Part shown: one piece after another, positions 7,096 through 16,314 of the stretch
Layout: the number at the start of each line of letters is the position of its first letter
How positions within the stretch are numbered: position 1 is the stretch's first letter
Source of the DNA: Alphaproteobacteria bacterium
Lineage (GTDB): Bacteria; Pseudomonadota; Alphaproteobacteria; UBA9655
Direction of reading: 5' to 3'
Length of the DNA stretch: 54,734 nt
Assembly (NCBI GenBank): GCA_019748065.1
Contig: JAIEQB010000006.1
Span: 1-54,734, forward strand
The notes under the pieces: model-generated
What the model saw: the letters and a program-made list of their open reading frames with translations, nothing else
Databases searched by the model: none
Told to the model about the DNA's origin: nothing
Translations under genes and position numbers: made by a program

Positions 7096-8901
7096 CTACT
7101 TTTCTAAAACATAAATTCCGGGAGCCTCTCTCAAAATAGGATATCCCTTGCCTGGATTACCCATGGGGGGAGGGGCTGATTTTTTTGTTGAATGTTCAGA
7201 AAGCCATTGCTCCCAAGTAGGCCACCACGATCCTTGGTGATGGGGCGTTATTTTAAACCATTCATCGGGATCAATATATTTATCTGACTTTTTATGAGTT
7301 GACACTTGATAACTTCGGTGATGATGTCCAGGTTCACTGACGATGCCTGCGTTATGTCCACCGCTTGTAAGTAAAAAAGTTATGGTGCTATCGATAAAGA
7401 GATGAATTTTATAGACTGACCTCCAAGGAGAAATATGATCCTTTTGGGTTCCAACTGTAAAAATGGGTAATTTAATATTATCAAGAGCAATGAGTTGTTC
7501 TCCAATCTTAAATTTACCGTTGGTAAGCATATTATGAAGAAAAAGTTTGCGAAGGTATTCGGAATGCATCTTATAAGGCATGCGCGTTGCATCATCATCC
7601 CAGGCCATAAGGTCGGTGTACAGAAGTCTTTTTCCCATGAAATATCGTTCTATTCCCTTTGACCAAACAAGATCATAAGAGCGCAACATATCAAATGTTC
7701 CAGCCATACGGGATGAATCGAGGTACCCCTTCTCCCACATGACATCTTCGATAAAGGTAATCTGGCTTTCATCAATAAACAGAAGAAGTTCTCCTGCATC
7801 TTCATAGTCAAGCTGTGAGGCAAAGGTAGTCATGGTTTTTAACCGATCATCTTTTTTTTGCGCCAAAAGAGCGGCTGCCATGGAGAGAAGTGTTCCTCCT
7901 AAACAGTACCCTACGGAGTGAATTTTCTTCTTTTGTGTAATGGCCGATATAGCCTCTAATGCCTCCATAACCCCTAGATTAACATACTCTTCAAATCCAA
8001 GGTCCCGATCATTACTATCAGGGTTCTTCCATGAAATCATGAAGACCGTATGGTTGTGCTCGATGAGGTATTTTACAAGTGAGTTATGAGGGGATAAATC
8101 CAGAATATAATATTTCATGATCCATGCCGGTACAATGAGAATGGGCTCAGCATAGACATCCTCTGTTAAGGGAGAATATTGGATAAGTTCAATGAGGCGA
8201 TTTTGATAAATGACTTTTCCTTTTGTAATAGCCATATTTTTCCCGACCTTGAACTTTTCACTTCCTGCTGGAGCTTCCTTTTTAAGATGACGGATCATAT
8301 CTTCTTCAAAGTTTTTCGCGCCTTTGATTAAGTTCACTCCCTTAAGCTTAACAGTTCTTTCGATGACTTGTGGATTTGTGAAGGGAAAGTTAAGAGGGCT
8401 CCACATGTCAAGGTATTGGCGCGTGAGAAAGGGAAGAACTTCAGAGTTATGTTGAGAGACACCTCTGACAGTACTTGTGGATTCATTCCACCAATCTTCG
8501 GCTAATAAAAAGGCTTGTTGATAGATATTGTAAGGCCAGGTTTGCCAACTTTTATCCTCAAATCTCCTGTCATAGGGATGAGAAGGGATGCAACATTTCG
8601 TAGCTATTCCAGCTGTTGTCCAGAAGATATAATGAGATAAGCTTCTGCTTCTCCGTAAGGCTCCTTCTAAAAGGGAAAATTGCTTGCCAGGGGACATTGC
8701 AAGGTGGGTAAACCAATCAAAATAGGCACCTGAAATAGAAGCCGGGGAGAGGGCAAAAAACTTACCGAGCCTTGCATGAAACTCTCTATCAAAACTTGTT
8801 GTAAAGAGATGATTTGAATGGTGCGAAACTTCCCTTGAAAAAAGAGTATAGTTTTCCCTATTTTCTTCGTTTGCAGATTCTTGATTATCTTTAGATGCCA
8901 T
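7096..8901 (-). CDS. phaC: Polyhydroxyalkanoate (PHB) synthase PhaC, first paralog
   Basis: PHA synthase polymerises (R)-3-hydroxyacyl-CoA into polyester granules. The 601-residue protein has the class I/alpha-beta hydrolase layout: a helical N-terminal region, then the lipase-like box GYCLGG with the catalytic Cys at about 333, the catalytic Asp in TQKDHISPW, and the catalytic His in TSGGHNAG. Length is close to class I enzymes (about 590). The ATG at 8901 has a GGGAG somewhat far upstream, so the start is not certain. A second, clearly different synthase lies at 13332 on the other strand, so the two are distinct paralogs rather than a recent duplication. All three catalytic residues are present. 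Confidence 0.92.
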   Translation of the reverse strand: MASKDNQESANEENRENYTLFSREVSHHSNHLFTTSFDREFHARLGKFFALSPASISGAYFDWFTHLAMSPGKQFSLLEGALRRSRSLSHYIFWTTAGIATKCCIPSHPYDRRFEDKSWQTWPYNIYQQAFLLAEDWWNESTSTVRGVSQHNSEVLPFLTRQYLDMWSPLNFPFTNPQVIERTVKLKGVNLIKGAKNFEEDMIRHLKKEAPAGSEKFKVGKNMAITKGKVIYQNRLIELIQYSPLTEDVYAEPILIVPAWIMKYYILDLSPHNSLVKYLIEHNHTVFMISWKNPDSNDRDLGFEEYVNLGVMEALEAISAITQKKKIHSVGYCLGGTLLSMAAALLAQKKDDRLKTMTTFASQLDYEDAGELLLFIDESQITFIEDVMWEKGYLDSSRMAGTFDMLRSYDLVWSKGIERYFMGKRLLYTDLMAWDDDATRMPYKMHSEYLRKLFLHNMLTNGKFKIGEQLIALDNIKLPIFTVGTQKDHISPWRSVYKIHLFIDSTITFLLTSGGHNAGIVSEPGHHHRSYQVSTHKKSDKYIDPDEWFKITPHHQGSWWPTWEQWLSEHSTKKSAPPPMGNPGKGYPILREAPGIYVLEK

Positions 8902-9075
8902 GAGTTGGATCTCTCCCTACATAATGTCTTAAGCTTAGCTGAAAAAGTCTTAATTTTTTAATAACGGAAGCTCTTATTGTTTTCATTTTGCAATCCTTCT
9001 TTTTGGTGGAATTTTTAGCAAAAGATAAACTATTTTTTTTGACTTATCAGTTGGTTACCTAAAATGACGGGTGGC

Positions 9076-9135
9076 TTGACTTGTATATTGTTGCATGAAA
9101 TATTAAATTAAAATTAGAAATTAATGTTGTATAAT
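9076..9135 (+). promoter_or_regulatory. Putative promoter region of the duplicated secreted-protein gene
   Basis: Two candidate sigma-70 signals are seen. TTGACT at 9076-9081 and AATATT at 9099-9104 are separated by 17 bases. A perfect TATAAT lies at 9130-9135 but with only a weak -35 match. The rest of the 300-base gap upstream (8902-9075) holds nothing else that I recognise. In the second copy the first signal (10754-10782) is cut off from the gene by the IS200 element, while TATAAT (11332-11337) stays with it. Which signal is used cannot be decided from sequence. Confidence 0.4.
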
Positions 9136-9220
9136 TAAATAGTAAAGATTTTTTTATAAAACGCTTGAAGAGCATCTCAATGTATTGTATAGGTAATGTG
9201 TAATTTATAAGGTGATTAAA

Positions 9221-10687
9221 ATGAATATAGTAAAGAAATTGAAATTAGCCCTCTTAGCAACGAGCGTTATGCTTTTTCCCAAAGCAGGACATACCATGAT
9301 GAAGCCTGAGGATGAAAAACCTTCAGCAGGACCATCAAGACAGCTTTCATCTGGGCCTGAACTAGAGCATCCAAATTTCAATAGCTTCCTCCCAGCAAGT
9401 TCTTCAAATCAAATCCCAACAGCCACCCGAGCTATGTCACCCCATTTAACAGGTCCACGGGAGATGGACCATCTTTTTGGCCGAGATTTTTTACCAACTG
9501 AACAGATTAACAAACAGTTAGCTTCTCTTCGCGCTACAGAATCTCCTGAAGTGGTTAATGCTCTCACAAATGCTATTCGTACACAAATTGTAGAAAAGTT
9601 TTTTCCTAAGGTGTTGTATGGACGTATTGTTCCTTACTCTAAATCTTCTCTACAAGATATTGTTTCCCGTGCGTTGACTCTTTCCAATGAAGATATAGAG
9701 AAACGTTCAAACCAGTTGATGCGTACAATAGTTGACTTAGAAAAAGCTATGCCAGAGGATAGAAGAGGATACGCTCTGGTACCGAATTCTCCTAGCGTTC
9801 CTCTGACAGAGGAACAAATATCTCAAAGATATTTTCAGTCTTTTGAAAGACTGTTTAGTGATACTCCTAATTTAATGTCTTTTTTTACAAATCTGTTGGA
9901 CCTTAATCATAATCAAGTAAAGAACCGCACCGCGGCAATTACAAAGTATGCTAATTTTTTGCTGCCAAATAATAGATAATATTTCTATAGAGACTCTGTA
10001 AGTACCAAAGAAAACTTTTTCTCTACAACAGCATCTTTAATGAATCTTGGAACTGTCTCCATTGTTGAGCGAGCAGAGTCTATGCTCAAGCTTCTCTTTG
10101 AAGGGCTAGCAGAGTTTACTGAGAACAACTCTATAAAAGAGGCAGCGCTTCTTTTAGAAAACGCTCAATTAGAGGAAAGAGTAAATACATTTGTTGCAAC
10201 TTTAAAGGAATTACCTGATTTAGAACCCCAACAGAGACAGTTGGCTTATCTTTCATTAAAACTTGAGCCTACGATTTTTACTTCTTTTGTTAATTCAACA
10301 GAAAAAGATAATCTGGTACAAATGCTGTCTTCTTATTCTGATAGCCGTTTTCTAGACAGCTTATTTAAGCTAGACCAGCTTGTTCCACAGATTAATCAGG
10401 ATTACGGTAGTGCACGCAGCATCGCGAGTACTAGTGGCCCTTCACGATCTGAATCTATGGACAGGTCTTATGAAGACTATTTCAGAGGAGAATTTCTTCA
10501 AAGAATGGGAGATTCATTCAGGGAATATAATCGTTCTACCCTTTCGGATGATGCAATTCTTAAAGTTCTTTTCCCTAACCTTCCAGAGGGAGAAGTTCCT
10601 TCTCTAGAGGTAGCAAAAGCAAGATTTTCAGAACTAGCAAAAGCAGGAAGGCCTTATGCAAAGCTCTTTACTCCTTCTGAAGAATGA
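9221..10687 (+). pseudogene. Secreted-protein paralog 1, interrupted by an in-frame stop
   Basis: This is the first copy of the duplicated gene. The ATG at 9221 follows an AAGGTGA ribosome site and begins a signal peptide (MNIVKKLKLALL, ending near KAGHT). The frame runs to a TAA at 9977-9979 and then stays open in the same frame to the TGA at 10685-10687. At the stop, the intact paralog has AAC. A further 18-base in-frame difference follows shortly after. Conserved sequence on both sides shows one former gene of about 488 codons. It may now make only the N-terminal 252 residues, or the downstream part from an internal ATG at 10040. It has one copy of the C-terminal module that is doubled in the paralog. 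No known family is recognised. Confidence 0.8.
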
Positions 10688-10786
10688 GAAAAGTTAGACC
10701 TCTAAAAACTCTTTTTTTGACTTATCAGTTGGTTACCTAAAATGACGGGTGGCTTGACTTGTATATTGTTGCATGAAATATTAAAT

Positions 10787-11310
10787 CTCCTTAGGGTTGT
10801 ATTCCCCGCCGCTTGCGGCGTAGAATACTCGCGTGAGCGAGTATATACATAAGAGCCATAATGTTACGGTGCTGATGTACCATCTTGTATTTCCAGCGAA
10901 GTACAGGTGAGCTGTGTTTGATAAAGATGTGGACAATGTTCTAAAGGAAATATGTTTGGACATTGAATAGCGTTATCAAATGAAATTTTTAGAAATTGGT
11001 ACAGACAAAGATCATGTGCACTTTTTGGTGCAATCAGTGCCGATGTATAATGTAGCAAAAATAGTAACGATCATAAAAAGTCTTACAGCCAGAGAAATTT
11101 TCCGGCGATGTCCCCAAGTAAAAAAGCAATTATGGGGCGGAGAATTTTGGACGGATGGTTATTTTGCAAGCACGGTAGGAAAGCATGGAGATGAAGGAAA
11201 AATAGCTAATTACGTGAAGAATCAAGGAAACGAATACAATAAGTTACATGATGATCGTCAGTTGAGGCTCTTCTAAAATACCCCGCTGCTTGCGGCGGGG
11301 TGATTTATTT
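10787..11310 (+). mobile_element. IS200/IS605-family insertion element, inactive
   Basis: The boundaries come from comparing the upstream regions of the two duplicated genes: the sequence departs after TATTAAAT and rejoins at TAAAATTAG, giving about 524 bases with no target duplication, as is normal for this family. Imperfect hairpins lie at both ends: CGCCGC-TT-GCGGCG near 10808-10821 and CCCCGCTGC-TT-GCGGCGGGG near 11281-11300. The only gene inside is a TnpA transposase with two stops. The exact ends are uncertain by a base or so. Confidence 0.88.
10833..11276 (+). pseudogene. tnpA: IS200-type Y1 transposase TnpA, broken by two stop codons
   Basis: TnpA is a single-strand DNA transposase of the HUH/Y1 type. 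Reading from a GTG at 10833 gives an N-terminus with YHLVFPAKYR, then a TGA near 10893, more homologous sequence, a TAG near 10965, and an intact rest from 10980. The HUH motif is visible as DHVHFLV, and the C-terminal part contains GYFASTVGKHGDEGKIANYVKNQ, where the catalytic Tyr is expected. Both stops can come from single-base changes of Arg and Lys codons. The product should be dead unless supplied in trans from another copy. Confidence 0.85.
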
Positions 11311-11421
11311 TAAAATTAGAAATTAATGTTGTATAATTAAATAGTGGAGATTTTTTATAAAACTCTTGAAGAGCATCTTAATGTATTGTATAGGTAATGT
11401 GTAATTTATAAGGTGATTAAA

Positions 11422-13065
11422 ATGAATATAGTAAAGAAATTGAAATTAGCCCTCTTAGCAACGAGCGTTATGCTTTTTCCTAAAGCAGGACATACCATGA
11501 TGACGTCCGAGGATGAAAAGCCTACAGTAGGATTATCAAGACAGTTTCCATCTGGGCCTGAGCTTTTTGGCCCAGATTTTCAATTACGGGAGATGAACCA
11601 TCTTTTTGGCCGAGATTTTTTACCAACTGAACAGATTAACAAACAGTTAGCTTCTCTTCGCGCTACAAAATCCCCTGAAGAGGTTAATGCTCTCACAAAT
11701 ACTATTCGTACACAAATTGTAGAAAAGTTTTTTCCTAATATTGTGTTATATGGACATATTGTTGCTTACTCTAAATCTTCTCTACAAGATATTGTTTCCC
11801 GTGCGTTGACTCTTTCCACTGAAGATATAGAGAAACGTTCAAACCAGTTGATGCGTACAATAGTTGACTTAGAAAAAGCTACGCCAGGATACGCTCTGGT
11901 ACCGGATCCTAGCGTTCCTCTGACAGAGGAAGAAACATCTCAAAGATATTCTCACTCTTTTGAAACACTGGTTAGTCATACTCCTGATTTGATGTCTTTT
12001 TTTACAAATCTATTGGACCTTAATTCTGATCAAGTAAAGAATCGCACCGAGGCAATTATAAAGTATGCTGATATTTTGCTGCCAAATGATAGAAACTATC
12101 TCTATAGAGACTACTTTTTCCGCAGAGTAGCATCTTTTATGAATCTTGAAACTGCCTCCATTGTTGAGCGAGCAGAGTCTATGCTCAAGCTTCCCTTTGA
12201 GGGGGCAGCACAGGCGATTGAGAACAACTCTATAAAAAATGCAGCGTTTTCTTTAGAAAACGCTGCATTAGAGGAAAGAGTAAATACATTTGTTGCAACT
12301 TTAAATAAATCACCTGATTTAGAACCCCTAAAGAGACAGTTGGCTTATCTTTCATTAAAGCTTGAGCCTACGATTTTTACTTATTTTGTTAATTCAACAA
12401 AAAAAGATAATCTGGTACAAATACTGTCTTCTTATCCTGATAGCCGTTTTCTAGACAGATTAAGGATAGACCAGCTTGTTCCGGATTACGATAGCGTACG
12501 CGGCCTCGCGAGTACTAGTGGCTCTTCACGATCTGAATCTATGGACAGGTCTTATGAAGACTATTTCAGAGGAGAATTTCTTCAAAGAATGGGAGATTCA
12601 TTCAGGGAATATAATCGTTCTACCCTTTCGAATGATGCAATTCTTAAAGTTCTTTTCCCTAACCTTCCAGAGGGAGAAGTTCCTCCCCTAGAGGTAGCAA
12701 AAGCTAAATTTTCAGAACTAGCAAAAGGAGGAAGACCTTATGCAAAGCTCTTTACTCCTCCTGAAAGCGTTGGCAGTAGTTCTGAGAGTAGTAGTGGCTC
12801 CTCGAGTAGTAGTGGCTCTTCACGATCTGAATCTATGGGTAGGTCCTATGAAGAGTATTTCAGAGGAGACTTTCTTCAAAAAATGGGAAATTCATTCAGG
12901 GAATATAATCGTTCTACCCTTTCGGATGATGCAATTCTTAAAGTTCTTTTCCCTAACCTTCCAGAGGGAGAAGTTCCTTCTCTAGAGGTAGCAAAAGCAA
13001 GATTTTCAGAACTAGCAAAAGCAGGAAGGCCTTATGCAAAGCTCTTTACTCCTTCTGAAGAATGA
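11422..13065 (+). CDS. Secreted protein of unknown function, paralog 2 (intact)
   Basis: This 547-residue protein starts at an ATG after an AAGGTGA ribosome site and has a signal peptide ending around residue 25 (KAGHT). The mature protein is mostly helical-looking and hydrophilic. Its last 200 residues hold two near-identical modules of about 80 residues, each beginning near SRSESM.RSYE.YF and ending near RPYAKLFTP, joined by a Ser/Gly-rich linker. No known family or catalytic motif is recognised. It could be a host-directed or periplasmic factor; that is a guess from export, repeats and lineage. The IS200 element sits 112 bases upstream of its start codon, between one candidate promoter and the gene. 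Confidence 0.8.
   Translation: MNIVKKLKLALLATSVMLFPKAGHTMMTSEDEKPTVGLSRQFPSGPELFGPDFQLREMNHLFGRDFLPTEQINKQLASLRATKSPEEVNALTNTIRTQIVEKFFPNIVLYGHIVAYSKSSLQDIVSRALTLSTEDIEKRSNQLMRTIVDLEKATPGYALVPDPSVPLTEEETSQRYSHSFETLVSHTPDLMSFFTNLLDLNSDQVKNRTEAIIKYADILLPNDRNYLYRDYFFRRVASFMNLETASIVERAESMLKLPFEGAAQAIENNSIKNAAFSLENAALEERVNTFVATLNKSPDLEPLKRQLAYLSLKLEPTIFTYFVNSTKKDNLVQILSSYPDSRFLDRLRIDQLVPDYDSVRGLASTSGSSRSESMDRSYEDYFRGEFLQRMGDSFREYNRSTLSNDAILKVLFPNLPEGEVPPLEVAKAKFSELAKGGRPYAKLFTPPESVGSSSESSSGSSSSSGSSRSESMGRSYEEYFRGDFLQKMGNSFREYNRSTLSDDAILKVLFPNLPEGEVPSLEVAKARFSELAKAGRPYAKLFTPSEE
12520..13060 (+). repeat. Internal direct repeat, 294-base period
   Basis: The segment from GGCTCTTCACGATC at 12520 to about 12766 recurs at 12814 to about 13060, 294 bases (98 codons) apart and in frame. 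The spacer encodes Ser/Gly repeats (AGTAGT and GGCTC units). The tandem paralog at 9221-10687 has only one module, so this looks like a later expansion. Confidence 0.9.
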
Positions 13066-13110
13066 GAAAAGTTAGATCTCTAAAAACTCTTTTTTTGTCC
13101 TTACGTTGAT

Positions 13111-13153
13111 CGAGTAGCCCAGGGCTATTACCCCCAGGTTATTCGATTATTTT
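13111..13153 (+). terminator. Rho-independent terminator
   Basis: CGAGTAGCCC and GGTTATTCG arms, with G-T pairs, make a hairpin at 13111-13145. ATTATTTTTT follows. It lies after the intact secreted-protein gene and before the second PHA synthase. The remaining bases up to 13331 show no gene that I can support. Confidence 0.6.
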
Positions 13154-13331
13154 TTATAAATGCCGTTATTATGCAATGGTCTCTGCTTTTAAACAAACTC
13201 GACTCCCGCATTCCGATGAGAAGTGAGCTGTAATCGCACTCTGGAATTAAAAAAATATATTTCTTAACGAATTGGTAAGAAAATCACCGTACCATGGCAA
13301 CAAATAGCATCAGCCTTGAGAAGAGAAAAAG

Positions 13332-15071
13332 ATGTCGCCAAAAGAAAACATAAATGATTTTAATGAATGCTGGGGAAATTTTCTAGAAACCTTTCAAGAA
13401 CAAAACCAACGGATGACAGAAACCTTTTTTAAAGGTATGCAGCAGCATCTTCCTTTCCCCCCTACGGTGATGGGGGATGTCTTTATTAAAACTGCTCAAG
13501 CTCTTCTCAAGAATCCTTCCCATCTCCTCAACGCTCAAGAGGAACTTTTAGGAGAAATTCAAGATCTATGGAAAAAAATGCTGATTCCTGAGAAGGAAAA
13601 TATTTCTCCGATTCCATCAGATAGGCGCTTTCGTCACGATGCTTGGGAAAGTCAGCCTTATTTTTTATTTATGAAAGAATATTATCTTATTACGTCCCGT
13701 TGGCTTCAAAAGCTTGTTTCCGAGCTCGAAGGGCTTGACCATCAAACAACAGCTAAGATTCAGTTTTATATGAAGCAATTAACAGATGCTGTTTCTCCAA
13801 CGAACTTTCCCTTAACAAATCCTGAAGTTCTTGAAGAATTTATGAACTCAAAGGGGGACTCTCTTAAAAAGGGATTTGAAGCCCTTATGAAAGATATGGA
13901 AGGGGGGCAATGGATGAAAATGACTGATTCCTCCGCTTTTGAGGTTGGAAAAAATATTGCTTCTACCCCAGGAGATGTTGTATTTCGTAATAAACTTTTT
14001 GAACTCATTCATTATGCGCCGCAAACAAAAAAACAATATAGCGTCCCTCTTCTCATCATTCCTCCTTGGATCAATAAGTATTATATTTTTGATTTAAGTC
14101 CAAAGAACTCTTTTGTGAAATGGATGATTGAAAGAGGCTATAATGTCTATATCGTTTCTTGGATTAATCCGGGATCTGAACTTGCTTCTAAAACTTTTGA
14201 AGACTATCTTCTCGAAGGTGCTTATCAGGCATGTCAGGAGGTTTCTGCGCTCTCTGGTAGTTCTTCCCTCCATGGAATGGGCTACTGTGTAGGAGGTAAT
14301 CTTCTTACAGCTCTTAATGCTTATCTTTCTAAAGTACCTTCAAACTTTTCTCTTCAAACTATGACTCTTCTTGCGACCATTGTTGATTTCACAAAAGTGG
14401 GAGATTTAAAAGTTTTTATGGATGATGATCATCTTCAATGCATAGAAGAAATGATGACACAAAAAGGAGTTTTGGATGCTGAGGTGATGAAGTCTATCTT
14501 TAGTATGTTGAGACCAAATGAATTGGTGTGGTCATTTTTCATAAAAAATTATCTTTTGGGACAAGTTCCCCCAGCCTTTGATTTTCTTTACTGGAATTCT
14601 GATGCAACAAGGCTTCCTGCAAATCTCCACCGTTTTATCCTTCGAAAGTGCTTTCAAAAAAATCTTTTTATGAAGCCGGGTGGAATTCAGATCAAGGAGA
14701 CACCTCTCAATTTACAGGAAATTACAACGCCAACATTTCTTCTTTCAACCCAAGAAGATCATATCTCACCGTGGGAAAGCTCTTACCCAGCAACCCAGCT
14801 TTTTAAAGGACCCGTTGAATTTGTCCTTGCAGGTTCAGGGCATGTGGCAGGGGTTATTAATCCCCCTTCACAAAGCAAATATTATTTTTACACAAACCCA
14901 GATTTTCCTGAAGATGTAAGTGAATGGATTAAAATGGCCACAAAAAATGAGGGATCCTGGTGGACAAAATGGGATGAATGGACTTCTTCATTAAGCGGAG
15001 AAAAAATTAATCCTATCCTTCCTAAGCTTTCTCTTGGAGAGGCGCCTGGGTCTTATGTGAGAAGACACTAG
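13332..15071 (+). CDS. phaC: Polyhydroxyalkanoate (PHB) synthase PhaC, second paralog
   Basis: A 579-residue class I-like PHA synthase. The lipase-like box GYCVGG places the catalytic Cys at about 319; the Asp is in TQEDHISPW and the His in GSGHVAG. It keeps the helical N-terminal region of PhaC. GAGAAG lies about eight bases before the ATG. It is followed 55 bases later by the thiolase gene on the same strand, the usual phaC-phaA pairing, so this is probably the main PHB synthase, with the copy at 7096 as an accessory one. A GTG or ATG further upstream is not in this frame. Confidence 0.93.
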   Translation: MSPKENINDFNECWGNFLETFQEQNQRMTETFFKGMQQHLPFPPTVMGDVFIKTAQALLKNPSHLLNAQEELLGEIQDLWKKMLIPEKENISPIPSDRRFRHDAWESQPYFLFMKEYYLITSRWLQKLVSELEGLDHQTTAKIQFYMKQLTDAVSPTNFPLTNPEVLEEFMNSKGDSLKKGFEALMKDMEGGQWMKMTDSSAFEVGKNIASTPGDVVFRNKLFELIHYAPQTKKQYSVPLLIIPPWINKYYIFDLSPKNSFVKWMIERGYNVYIVSWINPGSELASKTFEDYLLEGAYQACQEVSALSGSSSLHGMGYCVGGNLLTALNAYLSKVPSNFSLQTMTLLATIVDFTKVGDLKVFMDDDHLQCIEEMMTQKGVLDAEVMKSIFSMLRPNELVWSFFIKNYLLGQVPPAFDFLYWNSDATRLPANLHRFILRKCFQKNLFMKPGGIQIKETPLNLQEITTPTFLLSTQEDHISPWESSYPATQLFKGPVEFVLAGSGHVAGVINPPSQSKYYFYTNPDFPEDVSEWIKMATKNEGSWWTKWDEWTSSLSGEKINPILPKLSLGEAPGSYVRRH

Positions 15072-15126
15072 GGTTTTATAGACAAGAAATCTCAAAAACG
15101 ATAACCTAATGAAAATGGAGGAAAAT

Positions 15127-16314
15127 ATGACAGAGGAATCAATTGTTATTGTTGCGGCTAAACGTATCCCCACAGGCGCGTTTCAAGGAGTCTATCAAAA
15201 CTTAAGTTCAACACAATTAGGTGCTGCGGCTATAAAGGGGGCCTTAGAAGCTGCAGAGATCTCAGGAGAGGATGTAGATGAAGTTTTGATGGGATGTGTA
15301 CTTCCTGCGGGTTTGGGGCAAGCTCCGGCGCGACAAGCGGCTCTTCATGCAGGACTCCCTCAGAAAGTTGCATGCGTAACCCTTAACAAAGTTTGTGGAT
15401 CGAGCTTAAAAACAGTGATGGTTGCCCACGATTTAATTAAAGCAGGTTCGATTAACGTTGCTATTGCAGGAGGCATGGAAAGTATGACCAACGCGCCTTA
15501 CCTGTTGCCTGGAGCAAGGTCAGGGCTTCGGATGGGGACGGCTCAAGTTCTCGATCATATGTTGCTTGATGGTTTAGAGGATTCCTTTACAGGAGGAACG
15601 TCGATGGGGGTTTTTGCGGAAAGGACGGCCGAGAAGTATGGATTTACCCGTGAAGAGCAAGATGCTTTTGCCATTGAAACAGACAAACGTGCTCTTGAGG
15701 CTATGAAAAAAGGATGCTTCAAGGAAGAAATCGTTCCTGTTGAAGTCATTCAGAAAAAAGAAACAATGACTGTAGACGAAGATGAACCTCCTAAAAAAAT
15801 TAATTTTGAAAAGATTCCTCTACTCAAACCCTCCTTTAGCAAAGAGGGGACAGTAACACCCGCCAATTCAAGCTCTATCAGTGATGGCGCTGCTGCTGTC
15901 GTTGTGATGAAGGAAAGTGAAGCTAAAAAGAGAAATCTAAAACCTCTTGCAAGAATTGTTGCCCATGCCCAGTATTCCCGTGAGCCAGAGTGGTTTACCC
16001 TTGCTCCTAGTGGTGCCATTGAAAAAGTCCTCAAAAAAGCAGGATGGAATAAAGACGAAGTTGATTTCTATGAAATCAATGAGGCCTTTGCTGTTGTTGC
16101 AATGGCTGTGATGAAAGATTTAGGATTGGACCGTGAGAAAGTAAACGTTCATGGAGGAGCGTGTGCTCTAGGACATCCTATTGGCGCTACAGGAGCAAAA
16201 CTTCTTACAACTCTTCTCTATGCCCTTAAAACCCATGGGAAGAAAAAGGGGGTGGTTGCTCTTTGTATCGGCGGAGGCGAAGCTGTCGCCATGGCCGTTG
16301 AGAGTATCAATTAA
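15127..16314 (+). CDS. phaA: Acetyl-CoA acetyltransferase (thiolase, PhaA type)
   Basis: The enzyme joins two acetyl-CoA into acetoacetyl-CoA, the first step to PHB, and can run in reverse. The 395-residue protein shows the nucleophilic Cys in NKVCGSS at about 90, the NEAFA motif, and the C-terminal ALGHPIGATG and CIGGGEA motifs with the catalytic His and second Cys. The ATG at 15127 is chosen because GGAGG lies six bases upstream; an ATG at 15109 would add six residues. It follows phaC and ends in a 4-base convergent overlap with osmC. It could also be named for other short-chain thiolases; the PHB setting favours PhaA. Confidence 0.92.
   Translation: MTEESIVIVAAKRIPTGAFQGVYQNLSSTQLGAAAIKGALEAAEISGEDVDEVLMGCVLPAGLGQAPARQAALHAGLPQKVACVTLNKVCGSSLKTVMVAHDLIKAGSINVAIAGGMESMTNAPYLLPGARSGLRMGTAQVLDHMLLDGLEDSFTGGTSMGVFAERTAEKYGFTREEQDAFAIETDKRALEAMKKGCFKEEIVPVEVIQKKETMTVDEDEPPKKINFEKIPLLKPSFSKEGTVTPANSSSISDGAAAVVVMKESEAKKRNLKPLARIVAHAQYSREPEWFTLAPSGAIEKVLKKAGWNKDEVDFYEINEAFAVVAMAVMKDLGLDREKVNVHGGACALGHPIGATGAKLLTTLLYALKTHGKKKGVVALCIGGGEAVAMAVESIN

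Larger units (their letters stand above)
9034..13096 (+). repeat. Tandem duplication of a secreted-protein locus
   Basis: Two direct copies lie head to tail, at about 9034-10710 and 10711-13096. Each runs from a T-run followed by GACTTATCAGTTGG, through a near-identical upstream region and a homologous gene, to a near-identical GAGAAAAGTTAGA..CTCTAAAAAC tail that ends in another T-run. The junction T-runs may have served for unequal recombination. The second copy is longer because it holds an IS200-type insertion (10787-11310) and an internal module duplication of 294 bases. Confidence 0.9.

Noticed and set aside
12740-12985. A CRISPR or short tandem repeat array in the Ser/Gly linker region
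   Set aside because: The repeats are codon-based AGT/GGC runs within a coding frame, with no regular spacers and no cas genes.
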